Assembly: GCA_902609915.1 (NCBI GenBank)
Contig: CACLTO010000009.1
Span: forward strand, 1-36,325
Direction of reading: 5' to 3'
Source of the DNA: an uncultured Pelagibacteraceae bacterium
GTDB lineage: Bacteria > Pseudomonadota > Alphaproteobacteria > Pelagibacterales > Pelagibacteraceae
DNA length: 36,325 nt
Numbering within the stretch: position 1 is the first letter of the stretch; the number at the start of each line of letters is the position of its first letter. The translations under genes and the position numbers were made by a program. Positions 19,889 to 27,481 of this stretch are shown here, one piece after another. A model generated the notes under the pieces. That model had not been told where the DNA came from. It saw only the letters and a list, made by a program, of their open reading frames with translations, and did not search any database.

Positions 19889-20776
19889 TTAAATTTTAAG
19901 CCATTCAGGAATACAAATTTTAAAAGATCCTTTTTTACTTTTAAATATTTGGTTTTTGTCAAAATTCTTATCTAAATATTTAATTAGTGCAAAAGGGTAT
20001 TCTTTATTTATTAAAATTTTACCAATCTCCACATTGTTATTGAGTATACTTTCATTATCACCTATCTGCCCTTCAATTACCTCAATAGGTAGTAACCTTT
20101 TGGAAAGTTTATTTTTTAGTTTAATTCTAGCTGTATTTTCCTGACCAACGTAACATCCTTTTTTAAAATCAATAGCATTTAGTTCTTCAAAGTTACACTC
20201 AATACCGAATAATTTATTTTTTAATTTATTTAAGTCTTTTGGAACTATTCCAAGTTTATGACTTTGAGCATAATAATTTTCAATTTTATTATCTTTTAAA
20301 TCAAGTTTTTTCAAAGATAAGTAAAGCTTTTCTAAATTTATAACTAATCTAGCACCTAAATTTTTATTTCTTGGATCTAAAATTATTGGATCTTCTCTAT
20401 ATTTAAAAGTAAAACCTAGAATATCTCTTGATCCTTCAATTGATAAATATTTTTTATATCCAAAACTTGCAACAACAAATTCATTACTTAAGTTGAGAAT
20501 TTCTACTTTTGATCTTATTTTGTATAAATTTAATTGTTTGAATATTTCCTCGGACTGTGACTTTTCACAGTCAATAAAATAACCAGACTTATGCTTTATA
20601 ACTATAAATTCGTATAAAAATTTCCCTTGTGGTGTTAATAAAGATGCAAAACAACTATGATTTTCATTAACTTTATTAACATCGTTACTGATAAGATTTT
20701 GGAGAAAATCTTTAGTATCAGGGCCATTTAGAAAAAGAATAGCTCTATCTTTGAGTATATAAACACTATTATTCAT
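19889..20776 (-). CDS. ygfZ: Folate-binding Fe-S maturation protein YgfZ (GcvT-like)
   Basis: A 295-residue member of the YgfZ/CAF17 family, tetrahydrofolate-binding proteins that help assembly or repair of certain Fe-S enzymes. The diagnostic KGCYVGQENTARIKLKNKLSKRLLPIEV holds the family Cys within K-G-C-Y-x-G-Q-E. The N-terminal half, with FLNGPDTKDFLQNLISNDVN, is the GcvT-like domain. Likely clients in view are NadA, which needs a 4Fe-4S cluster, and the ferredoxin, but this is inference. It is a single gene. Its start is 43 bp from the divergent pyrC start, and its stop is five bases from tRNA-Leu. Confidence 0.88.
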   Translation of the reverse strand: MNNSVYILKDRAILFLNGPDTKDFLQNLISNDVNKVNENHSCFASLLTPQGKFLYEFIVIKHKSGYFIDCEKSQSEEIFKQLNLYKIRSKVEILNLSNEFVVASFGYKKYLSIEGSRDILGFTFKYREDPIILDPRNKNLGARLVINLEKLYLSLKKLDLKDNKIENYYAQSHKLGIVPKDLNKLKNKLFGIECNFEELNAIDFKKGCYVGQENTARIKLKNKLSKRLLPIEVIEGQIGDNESILNNNVEIGKILINKEYPFALIKYLDKNFDKNQIFKSKKGSFKICIPEWLKI

Positions 20777-20819
20777 ATTTGCTTCATAATATTTTTTAAT
20801 ATAATAACATTTTTCAAAA

Positions 20820-22127
20820 ATGTTAGATCTAATAATTAAAAACGGACAGTGTTATATTAATGGTAAATTAGAGGATAAAGATATTGCTGTTAAAGACGGT
20901 AAAATATTCAAAATTGGGAAGGTATCTCAAGAGGCAAAAGAAGTTTATGACGCTAAAAATCAAATTATATTGCCCGGATGTATAGATACTCAAACTCACT
21001 TTAGAGAACCAGGCTCTACTGATACAGAGGACCTTAATTCTGGAAGCAAAGCTGCAATAGTTGGAGGAATCACTGCAGTATTCGAAATGCCAAATACTAA
21101 TCCACCAACTGCAAACATAAAAGAATTTCAAAGAAAGTTAGATCTTGCTAAAAAAAGGATGTATTGCAACTATGCTTTCTATTTTGGGGCCACAGCAGAC
21201 AATGTAAGTCAACTGGCAGAACTAAAAAATTTAGAGGGATGTTGTGGCATTAAGCTGTTTGCTGGTTCCTCAACTGGTAATCTTTTAGTAGCAGAGGAAG
21301 AAGATATTGATAAAGTATTCCAACATAGTTCTAAAGTTGTAGCAGTCCATTCAGAAGATGAACATATTTTAAATCAAAATAAAAAATTAATTAAAAATGG
21401 AGATGTACATTCACATCCTATTTGGAGAAGCGAGGAGTGTGCGATTTCTTCCACACGTAAAATTGTAAGGATTGCTACAAAGTACAAGAAAAGAGCTCAT
21501 GTTCTCCATATAACAACAAAACAAGAAATAGATTTTCTTTCTCAACACAAAGGTAATATTACCTTTGAGATTACTCCTCAACATCTAACAATTTATGCAC
21601 CTGATTGCTATAATAAACTTGGAACATATGCTCAAATGAATCCACCAATAAGGGATAAATCTCATTATGATAGATTATGGTATGCAGTTAAAAATGATTT
21701 AAATGATACAATTGGATCTGACCATGCTCCGCATTTAAAAGCAAATAAAGATAAAGATTATCCAAATTCACCTTCAGGAATGCCAGGTGTACAAACACTT
21801 ATGCCTGTTATGTTAAATCACATTAATGATGGGAAATTATCACTTACACAATTGATAAAATTTGTATGTGAAAATCCAGTTAAAATTTTTGGGATCAAAA
21901 GTAAGGGATTTATAAAAGAGTCTTATGACGCAGACTTTACGATTGTAGATATGAATAAAAAAATAATTATTAAAAACGAAAACATTGAGAGCAAATGTGG
22001 ATGGTCACCTTTTAATGGTGTTGAATTTAAAGGCACACCTGTCGCTACTATTATATCTGGAAAAATAAAGATGAAAGATGGAAAGATCTTAGGAGAACCA
22101 GACGGAACTCCTTTAGAATTTAATTAA
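20820..22127 (+). CDS. pyrC: Dihydroorotase (class I amidohydrolase)
   Basis: A 435-residue amidohydrolase that closes carbamoyl-aspartate to dihydroorotate in pyrimidine synthesis. Family features are LPGCIDTQTHFREPGSTDTEDL near the N-terminus, FEMPNTNPPT, GCCGIKLFAGSSTGNLL with Lys145 as the expected carbamylated metal ligand, AVHSEDE with His177, HVLHITT, and GSDHAPHLKANKD with the catalytic Asp. The usual metal motif is H-x-H; here it is Q58-T-H60, as I recall for an alphaproteobacterial subgroup. Allantoinase or hydantoinase are the alternatives, but the FREPG and PNTNPPT motifs favour dihydroorotase. It ends overlapping the SMR transporter by 8 bp, convergently. Confidence 0.88.
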   Translation: MLDLIIKNGQCYINGKLEDKDIAVKDGKIFKIGKVSQEAKEVYDAKNQIILPGCIDTQTHFREPGSTDTEDLNSGSKAAIVGGITAVFEMPNTNPPTANIKEFQRKLDLAKKRMYCNYAFYFGATADNVSQLAELKNLEGCCGIKLFAGSSTGNLLVAEEEDIDKVFQHSSKVVAVHSEDEHILNQNKKLIKNGDVHSHPIWRSEECAISSTRKIVRIATKYKKRAHVLHITTKQEIDFLSQHKGNITFEITPQHLTIYAPDCYNKLGTYAQMNPPIRDKSHYDRLWYAVKNDLNDTIGSDHAPHLKANKDKDYPNSPSGMPGVQTLMPVMLNHINDGKLSLTQLIKFVCENPVKIFGIKSKGFIKESYDADFTIVDMNKKIIIKNENIESKCGWSPFNGVEFKGTPVATIISGKIKMKDGKILGEPDGTPLEFN

Positions 22128-22452
22128 GCTTACCAGTAAAACTATTTACCAATACTACCCCAATAACAATTAAAAATAGTCCCAACATTGCCTGCCAAGC
22201 TAAAGTTTGTTTAAAAAAAACGTATCCTAATATTGCAATTGTGAATATACCAAGACCACTCCATGTTGCATAAACAATAGCTATTGGAAGTTTGTTTACC
22301 ACAAAAGTAAGTAAAAATAATGCAGTTAAATAAAACATTGCTAGCAAACTTGTTGGAATAAGTTTTGTAAAATTTTGTGAAATTGGCAAAAGCATTGTGC
22401 CGGCTACTTCACAAAATATTGCTCCTATTAAAAATAAATAAGTTTTAAACAC
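22120..22452 (-). CDS. Small multidrug resistance (SMR) family transporter
   Basis: A 110-residue inner-membrane protein with four hydrophobic helices, the size of EmrE. Glu15 in the first helix (AIFCEVAGTMLL) corresponds to the proton- and drug-binding Glu14 of EmrE. PIAIVYATWSGLGIFTIAILGYVFFKQTL is the conserved SMR block covering helix 3. SMR proteins form antiparallel dimers that exchange cations, guanidinium-type compounds or drugs for protons. Its start overlaps the prpE stop by 8 bp, so the two are translationally coupled. The substrate is unknown; a housekeeping role is more likely than antibiotic resistance in a marine oligotroph, which is inference. Confidence 0.9.
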   Translation of the reverse strand: MFKTYLFLIGAIFCEVAGTMLLPISQNFTKLIPTSLLAMFYLTALFLLTFVVNKLPIAIVYATWSGLGIFTIAILGYVFFKQTLAWQAMLGLFLIVIGVVLVNSFTGKLN

Positions 22453-24346
22453 CTTTTAAAATATTATTCTTGATCAAATCCTCTTTAATTTCCTCTAAAA
22501 TTACTGGATCATCAATAGTTGGTGGTATTTTATAATCAACATTATCTGCAATTTTCCTGATTGTCCCTCTTAAAATTTTTCCAGATCTTGTTTTTGGAAG
22601 TCTTTTAATAACAATTGCAATTTTAAATGCGGCAACTGGACCAATTTTATCTCTTACCATTTGTACACATTCTTTTGATATCGTCTCGATATCTTTATCA
22701 ACACCAGCTTTTAAGACTATTAAACCAATTGGTAATTGACCTTTTAATTTGTCAGCAATTCCAAGAACTGCACACTCAGCTACAGACTGGTGGTCAGATA
22801 AAACTTCCTCAATAGCTCCAGTAGATAGTCGATGACCGGCAACATTTATAATGTCATCAGTTCTGGACATAATCCATATATATCCATCTTCATCAATGTG
22901 CCCTGCATCGTATGTTTGATAGTAACCATTATAATTTGTCATATAATTTTCTTTATACCTTTTATCTGCGTTCCAAAGTGTTGGAAATGTACCTGGAGGC
23001 AAAGGTAATTTAACAACTATGTCACCCATTTCGTTTGGTTTAGCCAAAGTTTGATCTGACTTAATAATTTTAACATCATAACCTGGTACCGCTTTGCAAG
23101 CTGAACCATATTTTGTTTTCATCATTTCAATGCCTGTACAATTTGAACTAATTGCCCAACTAGTTTCAGTTTGCCACCAATGGTCTATGACCGGAACATT
23201 TAACAAATTCTCTGCCCATTTAATTGTATCAGGATCTGCTCTTTCTCCAGCAAGGAACAGGCTTTCAAATTTACTAAGATCATACGTAGAAAAAAATTTT
23301 CCCTCAGGATCTTCTTTTTTAATTGCTCTAAAGGCTGTTGGAGCTGTGAATAGTGATTTTACTTTATAGTCAGAAATAATTTTCCAAAATGCTCCTGCAT
23401 CTGGAGTTCCTACCGGTTTACCCTCAAATAGCACTGTTGTACATCCTTTAAACAATGGTGCATAAACAATATAAGAATGACCTACAATCCAACCAATATC
23501 ACTAGCAGACCACCAAACATTACCTTTATCGATGTTGTAAATATTTTTCATAGTCCACTTTAACGCAACAATGTGACCTCCAATATCTCTAACAATTCCT
23601 TTAGGAGTTCCTGTAGTTCCAGAGGTATAGAGGATATATGCAAACTCATTAGAATTCATTTCAACACAATCAGTTTCTTTTGCATTTGATAATGCTTCAT
23701 CCCAACTGATTTCATTAGGTGCATCAAGTTTGACTTCATGATCTTTTCTTTGAAATAAAATCATCTTACTTACTTTGTGTTTTGCTTGTTTAATTGCCCC
23801 ATCAACCAATGGTTTGTACTCAACTGTTCTGCCGGGTTCAAAACCACATGAAGCTGTTAAAAGAATTTTTGCTTTACTATCATCAATTCTGCTAGCAAGC
23901 TCATTTGAAGCAAATCCTCCAAAGACCACTGAGTGGATTGCTCCGATTCTAGCACATGCAAGCATTGCAACAACAGCTTCAGGTATCATTGGCATGTAAA
24001 TGATTACCCTGTCACCTTTTTTCACTCCCTGATTTACTAAAGCTCCTGCAAATTTAGATACTTTTGATCTTAATTCATCATAAGTAAATTGATTTTTATT
24101 ACCCGTAATCGGACTGTCATATATTAGAGCAATTCTTTTCCCATTTCCTTGATCTATATGAATATCTAATGCGTTATAACAAGTGTTTGTAACACCATCT
24201 TCAAACCATTTGTAAAAGGGAGGGTTTGATTTATTTAAAATTTTTGAAGGTTTTTTGAACCAGAAAATATCTTCTGAGGCCTCTCTCCAGAAATTCTCCG
24301 GATTATTGATTGAACTTTTATAAATTTTATTAAATTTATCTGACAT
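22445..24346 (-). CDS. prpE: Propionyl-CoA synthetase (acyl-CoA ligase)
   Basis: A 633-residue AMP-forming ligase that activates propionate (or acetate) to its CoA thioester. The ATP-binding P-loop motif YILYTSGTTGTPKGIVRDIGGH is clear. Near the C-terminus are GYIWIMSRTDDIINVAGHRLSTGAIEEVL and LPKTRSGKILRGTIRKI, whose Lys590 is the acylation-regulated catalytic lysine. The N-terminal FYKWFEDGVTNTCYNALDIH and the phrase RDIGGHIVALKWTM fit PrpE better than Acs. It is transcribed divergently from the proteorhodopsin gene, with 215 bp between them, and precedes the SMR gene in one operon. Confidence 0.9.
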   Translation of the reverse strand: MSDKFNKIYKSSINNPENFWREASEDIFWFKKPSKILNKSNPPFYKWFEDGVTNTCYNALDIHIDQGNGKRIALIYDSPITGNKNQFTYDELRSKVSKFAGALVNQGVKKGDRVIIYMPMIPEAVVAMLACARIGAIHSVVFGGFASNELASRIDDSKAKILLTASCGFEPGRTVEYKPLVDGAIKQAKHKVSKMILFQRKDHEVKLDAPNEISWDEALSNAKETDCVEMNSNEFAYILYTSGTTGTPKGIVRDIGGHIVALKWTMKNIYNIDKGNVWWSASDIGWIVGHSYIVYAPLFKGCTTVLFEGKPVGTPDAGAFWKIISDYKVKSLFTAPTAFRAIKKEDPEGKFFSTYDLSKFESLFLAGERADPDTIKWAENLLNVPVIDHWWQTETSWAISSNCTGIEMMKTKYGSACKAVPGYDVKIIKSDQTLAKPNEMGDIVVKLPLPPGTFPTLWNADKRYKENYMTNYNGYYQTYDAGHIDEDGYIWIMSRTDDIINVAGHRLSTGAIEEVLSDHQSVAECAVLGIADKLKGQLPIGLIVLKAGVDKDIETISKECVQMVRDKIGPVAAFKIAIVIKRLPKTRSGKILRGTIRKIADNVDYKIPPTIDDPVILEEIKEDLIKNNILKGV

Positions 24347-24373
24347 AATAATTCTGATTCGATAGTTAATTTA

Positions 24374-24486
24374 TTGTGGTTTTTAAATCACAAATTGTAT
24401 TTAATTTTAAAAAATGAGTAAAATCAATGTAAATTAATGACAATTATGTCTTCTATAAAGTGATTTTATTTGGTATTTAACCACAA
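24374..24486. repeat. Separated inverted repeat between prpE and the opsin gene
   Basis: TTGTGGTT (24374-24381) and AACCACAA (24479-24486) are exact inverted 8-mers about 97 bp apart. The left copy is part of a compact imperfect palindrome, TGTGGTTTTTAAATCACA (24375-24392), which lies about 30 bp before the prpE start. The right copy lies close to the presumed opsin promoter. This could be a pair of sites for one regulator, but chance is possible in such AT-rich DNA. Confidence 0.3.
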
Positions 24487-24490
24487 CTTT

Positions 24491-24530
24491 AGCTTGGGGA
24501 ACCCTGAGCTTAGTTTATATAAACTAAAAT
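24491..24530 (+). promoter_or_regulatory. Likely opsin promoter/operator region with palindromes
   Basis: A G/C-richer hairpin-like element, AGCTTGGGGAACCCTGAGCT (24491-24510), is followed directly by an exact 18-bp palindrome TTAGTTTATATAAACTAA (24510-24527). A weak promoter reading is TTGGGG (24494-24499), 16 bp, TATATA (24516-24521), which would start transcription about 30 bases before the ATG. The palindrome would then cover the -10 box. No known riboswitch is recognised. Confidence 0.4.
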
Positions 24531-24546
24531 AAGTAAAAACTAACTA

Positions 24547-24555
24547 AAGAGGGAG
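24547..24555 (+). promoter_or_regulatory. Strong ribosome binding site of the opsin gene
   Basis: AAGAGGGAG ends six T residues before the ATG at 24562. It is the most complete Shine-Dalgarno sequence I noticed in the window, where most genes have weak or no visible site, and it suggests high translation of the opsin. Confidence 0.7.
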
Positions 24556-24561
24556 TTTTTT

Positions 24562-25338
24562 ATGAAAAAACTTAAATTGTTTGCTCTAGCAGCTGTAGCC
24601 CTAGTGGGATACGCAGGTGTTGCTAATGCAGCAGACGCAACGATGTTGGCTCAGGACGACTTTGTTGGAATATCTTTTTGGATAATTTCAATGGGTATGT
24701 TAGCAGCTACTGCTTTCTTTTTTATAGAGAGAGGGACTGTTAATCCTGCGTGGAAAACATCGGTAACTGTTGCTGGTCTAGTAACTGGTATTGCTTTCAT
24801 TCACTACATGTATATGAGAGAAGTATGGGTTGCTACAGGTGACTCACCAACAGTATACAGATATATTGACTGGTTAATTACTGTGCCATTACAGATGGTA
24901 GAATTCTACTTAATTCTAGTAGCAGTGAGAAAAGCAAACTCTGGAATGTTCTGGAGATTGTTGATCGGTTCATTAGTAATGTTAATCGGTGGATATTTAG
25001 GAGAAGCTGGATACATCAATGCTACACTTGGTTTCGTAATCGGTATGGCTGGATGGATCTACATTCTTTATGAAATATTCTCTGGTGAAGCTGGAAGAGC
25101 TGCCGCTAAAAGTGGTAACAAAGCTCTAGTAACTGCGTTCGGTGCAATGAGAATGATTGTAACCGTAGGTTGGGCAATTTATCCATTAGGTTATGTATTT
25201 GGTTACTTAACAGGTGGTGTAGATGCTAACTCACTAAACGTTGTTTACAACTTAGCTGACTTCATTAACAAAATTGCATTTGGTCTAGTAATCTGGGCAG
25301 CTGCAATGAGTTCTGGAGCTGGTGCAAGAGCTAGATAA
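24562..25338 (+). CDS. Proteorhodopsin, blue-absorbing type
   Basis: A light-driven proton pump of the inner membrane, 258 residues, with a cleavable signal peptide (MKKLKLFALAAVALVGYAGVANA) and seven helices. RYIDWLITVPLQMVEFYLIL holds Asp103 (proton acceptor), Gln111 (spectral tuning) and Glu114 (proton donor). His81 in FIHYMYMRE matches the His that pairs with the acceptor, and NLADFINKIAFG carries Lys237, the retinal Schiff-base lysine. By comparison with the reference green proteorhodopsin, Gln111 is the position-105 Gln of blue-tuned forms. The D-T-E pattern is that of an outward proton pump. It has a strong ribosome binding site and its own terminator. No retinal synthesis gene (blh, crt) is in view. 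Confidence 0.98.
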   Translation: MKKLKLFALAAVALVGYAGVANAADATMLAQDDFVGISFWIISMGMLAATAFFFIERGTVNPAWKTSVTVAGLVTGIAFIHYMYMREVWVATGDSPTVYRYIDWLITVPLQMVEFYLILVAVRKANSGMFWRLLIGSLVMLIGGYLGEAGYINATLGFVIGMAGWIYILYEIFSGEAGRAAAKSGNKALVTAFGAMRMIVTVGWAIYPLGYVFGYLTGGVDANSLNVVYNLADFINKIAFGLVIWAAAMSSGAGARAR

Positions 25339-25359
25339 TTACTATTTAAACTAAATTTA

Positions 25360-25398
25360 TAGGGCGAGTATGTTTTGCATACTTGCCCTATTTTTTTT
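25360..25398 (+). terminator. Rho-independent terminator of the opsin gene
   Basis: A 13-bp stem (25360-25372 with 25378-25390, one G-U pair) around the loop TTTTG, followed by eight T residues (25391-25398), about 20 bases after the opsin stop. It is the only clear intrinsic terminator I see in the window, and it separates the opsin transcript from the ferredoxin gene. Confidence 0.9.
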
Positions 25399-25416
25399 AA
25401 GCCTTATATATATCCA

Positions 25417-25737
25417 ATGGCTAAAATCACTTACATAACATCTGACGCAAAAGTTCATGAAATTGAGGTACAGAATGGTCTCACTGTTATGGAGGGCGCG
25501 GTCCAAAATGATGTTCCAGGAATAGATGCAGATTGTGGTGGAGGAATGGCTTGTGCGACTTGCCATGTTTATGTCAAAGAAGATTGGTTTAATAAATTAC
25601 CAAAAAAAGAAGATGGTGAAGAAGACATGTTAGATATGGCATTTGAACCAAAACCAAATAGCAGACTTAGCTGTCAAATAATTGTTTCAGATGATTTAGA
25701 TGGATTAGAAGTAAACATACCATCCAAGCAAGCATAG
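25417..25737 (+). CDS. 2Fe-2S ferredoxin (adrenodoxin type)
   Basis: A 106-residue electron carrier. The cluster cysteines are Cys40, Cys46 and Cys49 in [14 protein letters not shown], and Cys86 in SRLSCQI, i.e. the C-x5-C-x2-C...C spacing of adrenodoxin- and FdVI-like ferredoxins. I chose the ATG at 25417: an upstream TTG at 25375 would begin inside the terminator hairpin. The gene ends directly before the reductase start codon (TAG then ATG), so the two are co-translated and probably work together. Promoter elements between the terminator and the start are not clear, so read-through from the opsin transcript is possible. Confidence 0.93.
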   Translation: MAKITYITSDAKVHEIEVQNGLTVMEGAVQNDVPGIDADCGGGMACATCHVYVKEDWFNKLPKKEDGEEDMLDMAFEPKPNSRLSCQIIVSDDLDGLEVNIPSKQA

Positions 25738-26754
25738 ATGAATAAAACTGATGCATTAATTATTGGAGCAGGTCCAACAGGATTATTTACTGCACATCAA
25801 TTAAATTTGATTGGATTAAGCTGTGAAGTAGTTGACAACTTAGATAAGATTGGTGGTCAATGTATCGAGCTTTATCCAGATAAACCAATATATGATATAC
25901 CCGCAGTTCCTGAATGTACAGGTGAACAACTTACAAACAATTTAATAAATCAATTAAAACCTTTTGATATTAAATTTCATTTAAATCAAAGAGTTGAAGA
26001 AGTTAAAAGAGATAACGAAAATTGGATTGTAAAAACGAATAGTGGTACTATTTTTTTAACACCAAATGTTATTATTGCAGGAGGTGTTGGTTCATTTGAA
26101 CCAAGAAAATTTTCTCCTAAAGAGTGCGAAAAATTTGAAAATAAATCATTATTTTATTCTGTAAAAGATAAAAAAATTTTTGAGGGAAAAACAGTAGCAA
26201 TTTTTGGTGGTGGAGATAGTGCATTAGATTGGGCAGTTGAATTATCTAAAAAATCCAAGGTAAATTTGATACACAGAAGAGATGAATTTAGAGGTGCAGA
26301 AGCTACTGTTAGCAAAATGCATGCGTTAGTAAAAGAGGGTAAAATAAATCTTTTTACAAAATATCAAATGACGTCAGTTAAAGGAAATGGTCAATTAGAA
26401 AGCATAGATATAAAAAATGATGAGGATGAAATAAAGAATATAAAAACTGATTACGCTTTGGGTTTTTTTGGTTTAATAATGCAATTAGGACCAATAGCTA
26501 ATTGGGGACTTAATATAGATAAAAAAACTATAGAAGTAGATACAGAAAAATTTGAAACTAATCAAAAGGGTATTTATGCAGTGGGTGATATTTGTAATTA
26601 TCCTGGTAAATTGAAACTAATTTTGTCTGGATTCCATGAAGGTGCTTTGGCAGCAAGAGCATGTTTTAAATTAGCGAGACCTAATGAAAAATATAGATTT
26701 GAATTCACAACAACTTCAACTAACTTACTAAAAAGACTTGGAAAAAAAGAGTGA
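25738..26754 (+). CDS. Ferredoxin-NAD(P)H reductase, thioredoxin-reductase-like fold
   Basis: A 338-residue flavoprotein with an N-terminal FAD-binding motif (GAGPTGLFTAHQL, residues 8-20) and a central NAD(P)-binding motif (IFGGGDSALDWAVEL, near 157). The C-terminal AVGDICNYPGKLKLILSGFHEGALAARA is the second FAD contact. There is no C-x-x-C redox pair, so it should not reduce thioredoxin. The architecture matches the YumC-type ferredoxin-NADP+ reductases, which are often mis-called TrxB. Lying directly after the ferredoxin gene, it is the natural partner of that ferredoxin. The direction of electron flow in the cell cannot be told. Confidence 0.9.
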   Translation: MNKTDALIIGAGPTGLFTAHQLNLIGLSCEVVDNLDKIGGQCIELYPDKPIYDIPAVPECTGEQLTNNLINQLKPFDIKFHLNQRVEEVKRDNENWIVKTNSGTIFLTPNVIIAGGVGSFEPRKFSPKECEKFENKSLFYSVKDKKIFEGKTVAIFGGGDSALDWAVELSKKSKVNLIHRRDEFRGAEATVSKMHALVKEGKINLFTKYQMTSVKGNGQLESIDIKNDEDEIKNIKTDYALGFFGLIMQLGPIANWGLNIDKKTIEVDTEKFETNQKGIYAVGDICNYPGKLKLILSGFHEGALAARACFKLARPNEKYRFEFTTTSTNLLKRLGKKE

Positions 26755-27380
26755 TAGATCTTTTTTCAGCTAATACACCTAATGGTAAAAAAATTAGTAT
26801 TATGCTCGAAGAAGTTGGTTTTGATTATAAGGTAATTAAAGTTGATATTAATAATGGTGAACAATTTAAAGAAGAATTTAAAAAAATTAGTCCTTTAAGT
26901 AAAATTCCAGTAATTATTGATCATAAAAATAAAAAAACTATCTTTGAGTCAGGGGCAATCTTAATTTATTTAGCTGAATTAAGTGGAAAATTTTATAATT
27001 CTAATGAAAGATTAGAAATCAACCAATGGCTCATGGCTCAGATGGGTTATGTTGGTCCAATGTTAGGCCAACATCATCAATTTCATCATTACAATCCCGG
27101 GAAATGTAAATTTGGTGAGGATAGATATTTTAAAATTTCCAAACGAATATACAAAGAATTGGATGAAAGGTTATCTAAATCAAAATATTTATCAGGTAAA
27201 AATTATACAATTGCTGATATTGGTACATTTCCGTGGATTGCAAGACATGAATGGCATGATATTGGACTTAAAAATTATAAAAATCTCACTAGATGGTATG
27301 ATGAAATTTCTGAAAGGGAAGGTGTAAAAAGAGGTTTTGCATTCATGAATGAAAGTGAGACACCACCTAGACCTTATTAA
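26751..27380 (+). CDS. Glutathione S-transferase family protein
   Basis: A 209-residue protein with an N-terminal thioredoxin-fold domain (IDLFSANTPNGKKISIMLEEVGFDYKV; the cis-proline region SKIPVIID, and the glutathione gamma-Glu site FESGAILIYLAE) and an all-helical C-terminal domain (NQWLMAQMGYVGPMLGQHHQFHHY, TIADIGTFPWI). It resembles the YghU/YfcG-like disulfide-bond reductases of the Nu class, where the N-terminal T-P-N motif contacts glutathione; this is an inference. It uses a GTG start overlapping the reductase stop by 4 bp (GTGA), so the ferredoxin, reductase and GST form one operon. It ends 4 bp inside a tiny convergent ORF. Confidence 0.9.
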   Translation: MIDLFSANTPNGKKISIMLEEVGFDYKVIKVDINNGEQFKEEFKKISPLSKIPVIIDHKNKKTIFESGAILIYLAELSGKFYNSNERLEINQWLMAQMGYVGPMLGQHHQFHHYNPGKCKFGEDRYFKISKRIYKELDERLSKSKYLSGKNYTIADIGTFPWIARHEWHDIGLKNYKNLTRWYDEISEREGVKRGFAFMNESETPPRPY

Positions 27381-27481
27381 TTCATTGAAGATAGTAATCT
27401 AAATAAAGAGGCAAATATTCCATGACCCGAGACCTCTATGGCAAGGACAATAATAATTATCAAGATTATTTTTGTATCCAT
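27377..27481 (-). CDS. Putative 34-residue membrane micro-protein (downstream dksA-operon ORF)
   Basis: A 35-codon ORF (34 residues plus stop). The product begins MDTKIILIIIIVLAI and continues with EVSGHGIFASLFRLL: a single hydrophobic helix with a short charged start and a basic end. Its ATG shares a base with the stop of the preceding micro-ORF (TAATG), a layout of translational coupling, and its stop overlaps that of the convergent GST gene by a few bases, as other convergent pairs here do. I recognise no family. Without comparative data it could be chance, but the fit into the gap is exact. Confidence 0.5.
   Translation of the reverse strand: MDTKIILIIIIVLAIEVSGHGIFASLFRLLSSMN

Noticed and set aside
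24375-24392. CRP/FNR-type binding site
   Set aside because: The half-sites TGTGG and TCACA are eight bases apart instead of six, and no such regulator is in view; it is kept only as an unassigned palindrome.
25375-25416. Upstream TTG start that extends the ferredoxin by 14 residues
   Set aside because: It begins within the opsin terminator hairpin and the added residues show no ferredoxin character; the ATG at 25417 fits the family.
25738-26754. Thioredoxin reductase (trxB) label
   Set aside because: The C-x-x-C redox pair is missing, and a ferredoxin gene lies directly before it, so ferredoxin-NAD(P)H reductase is the better call.
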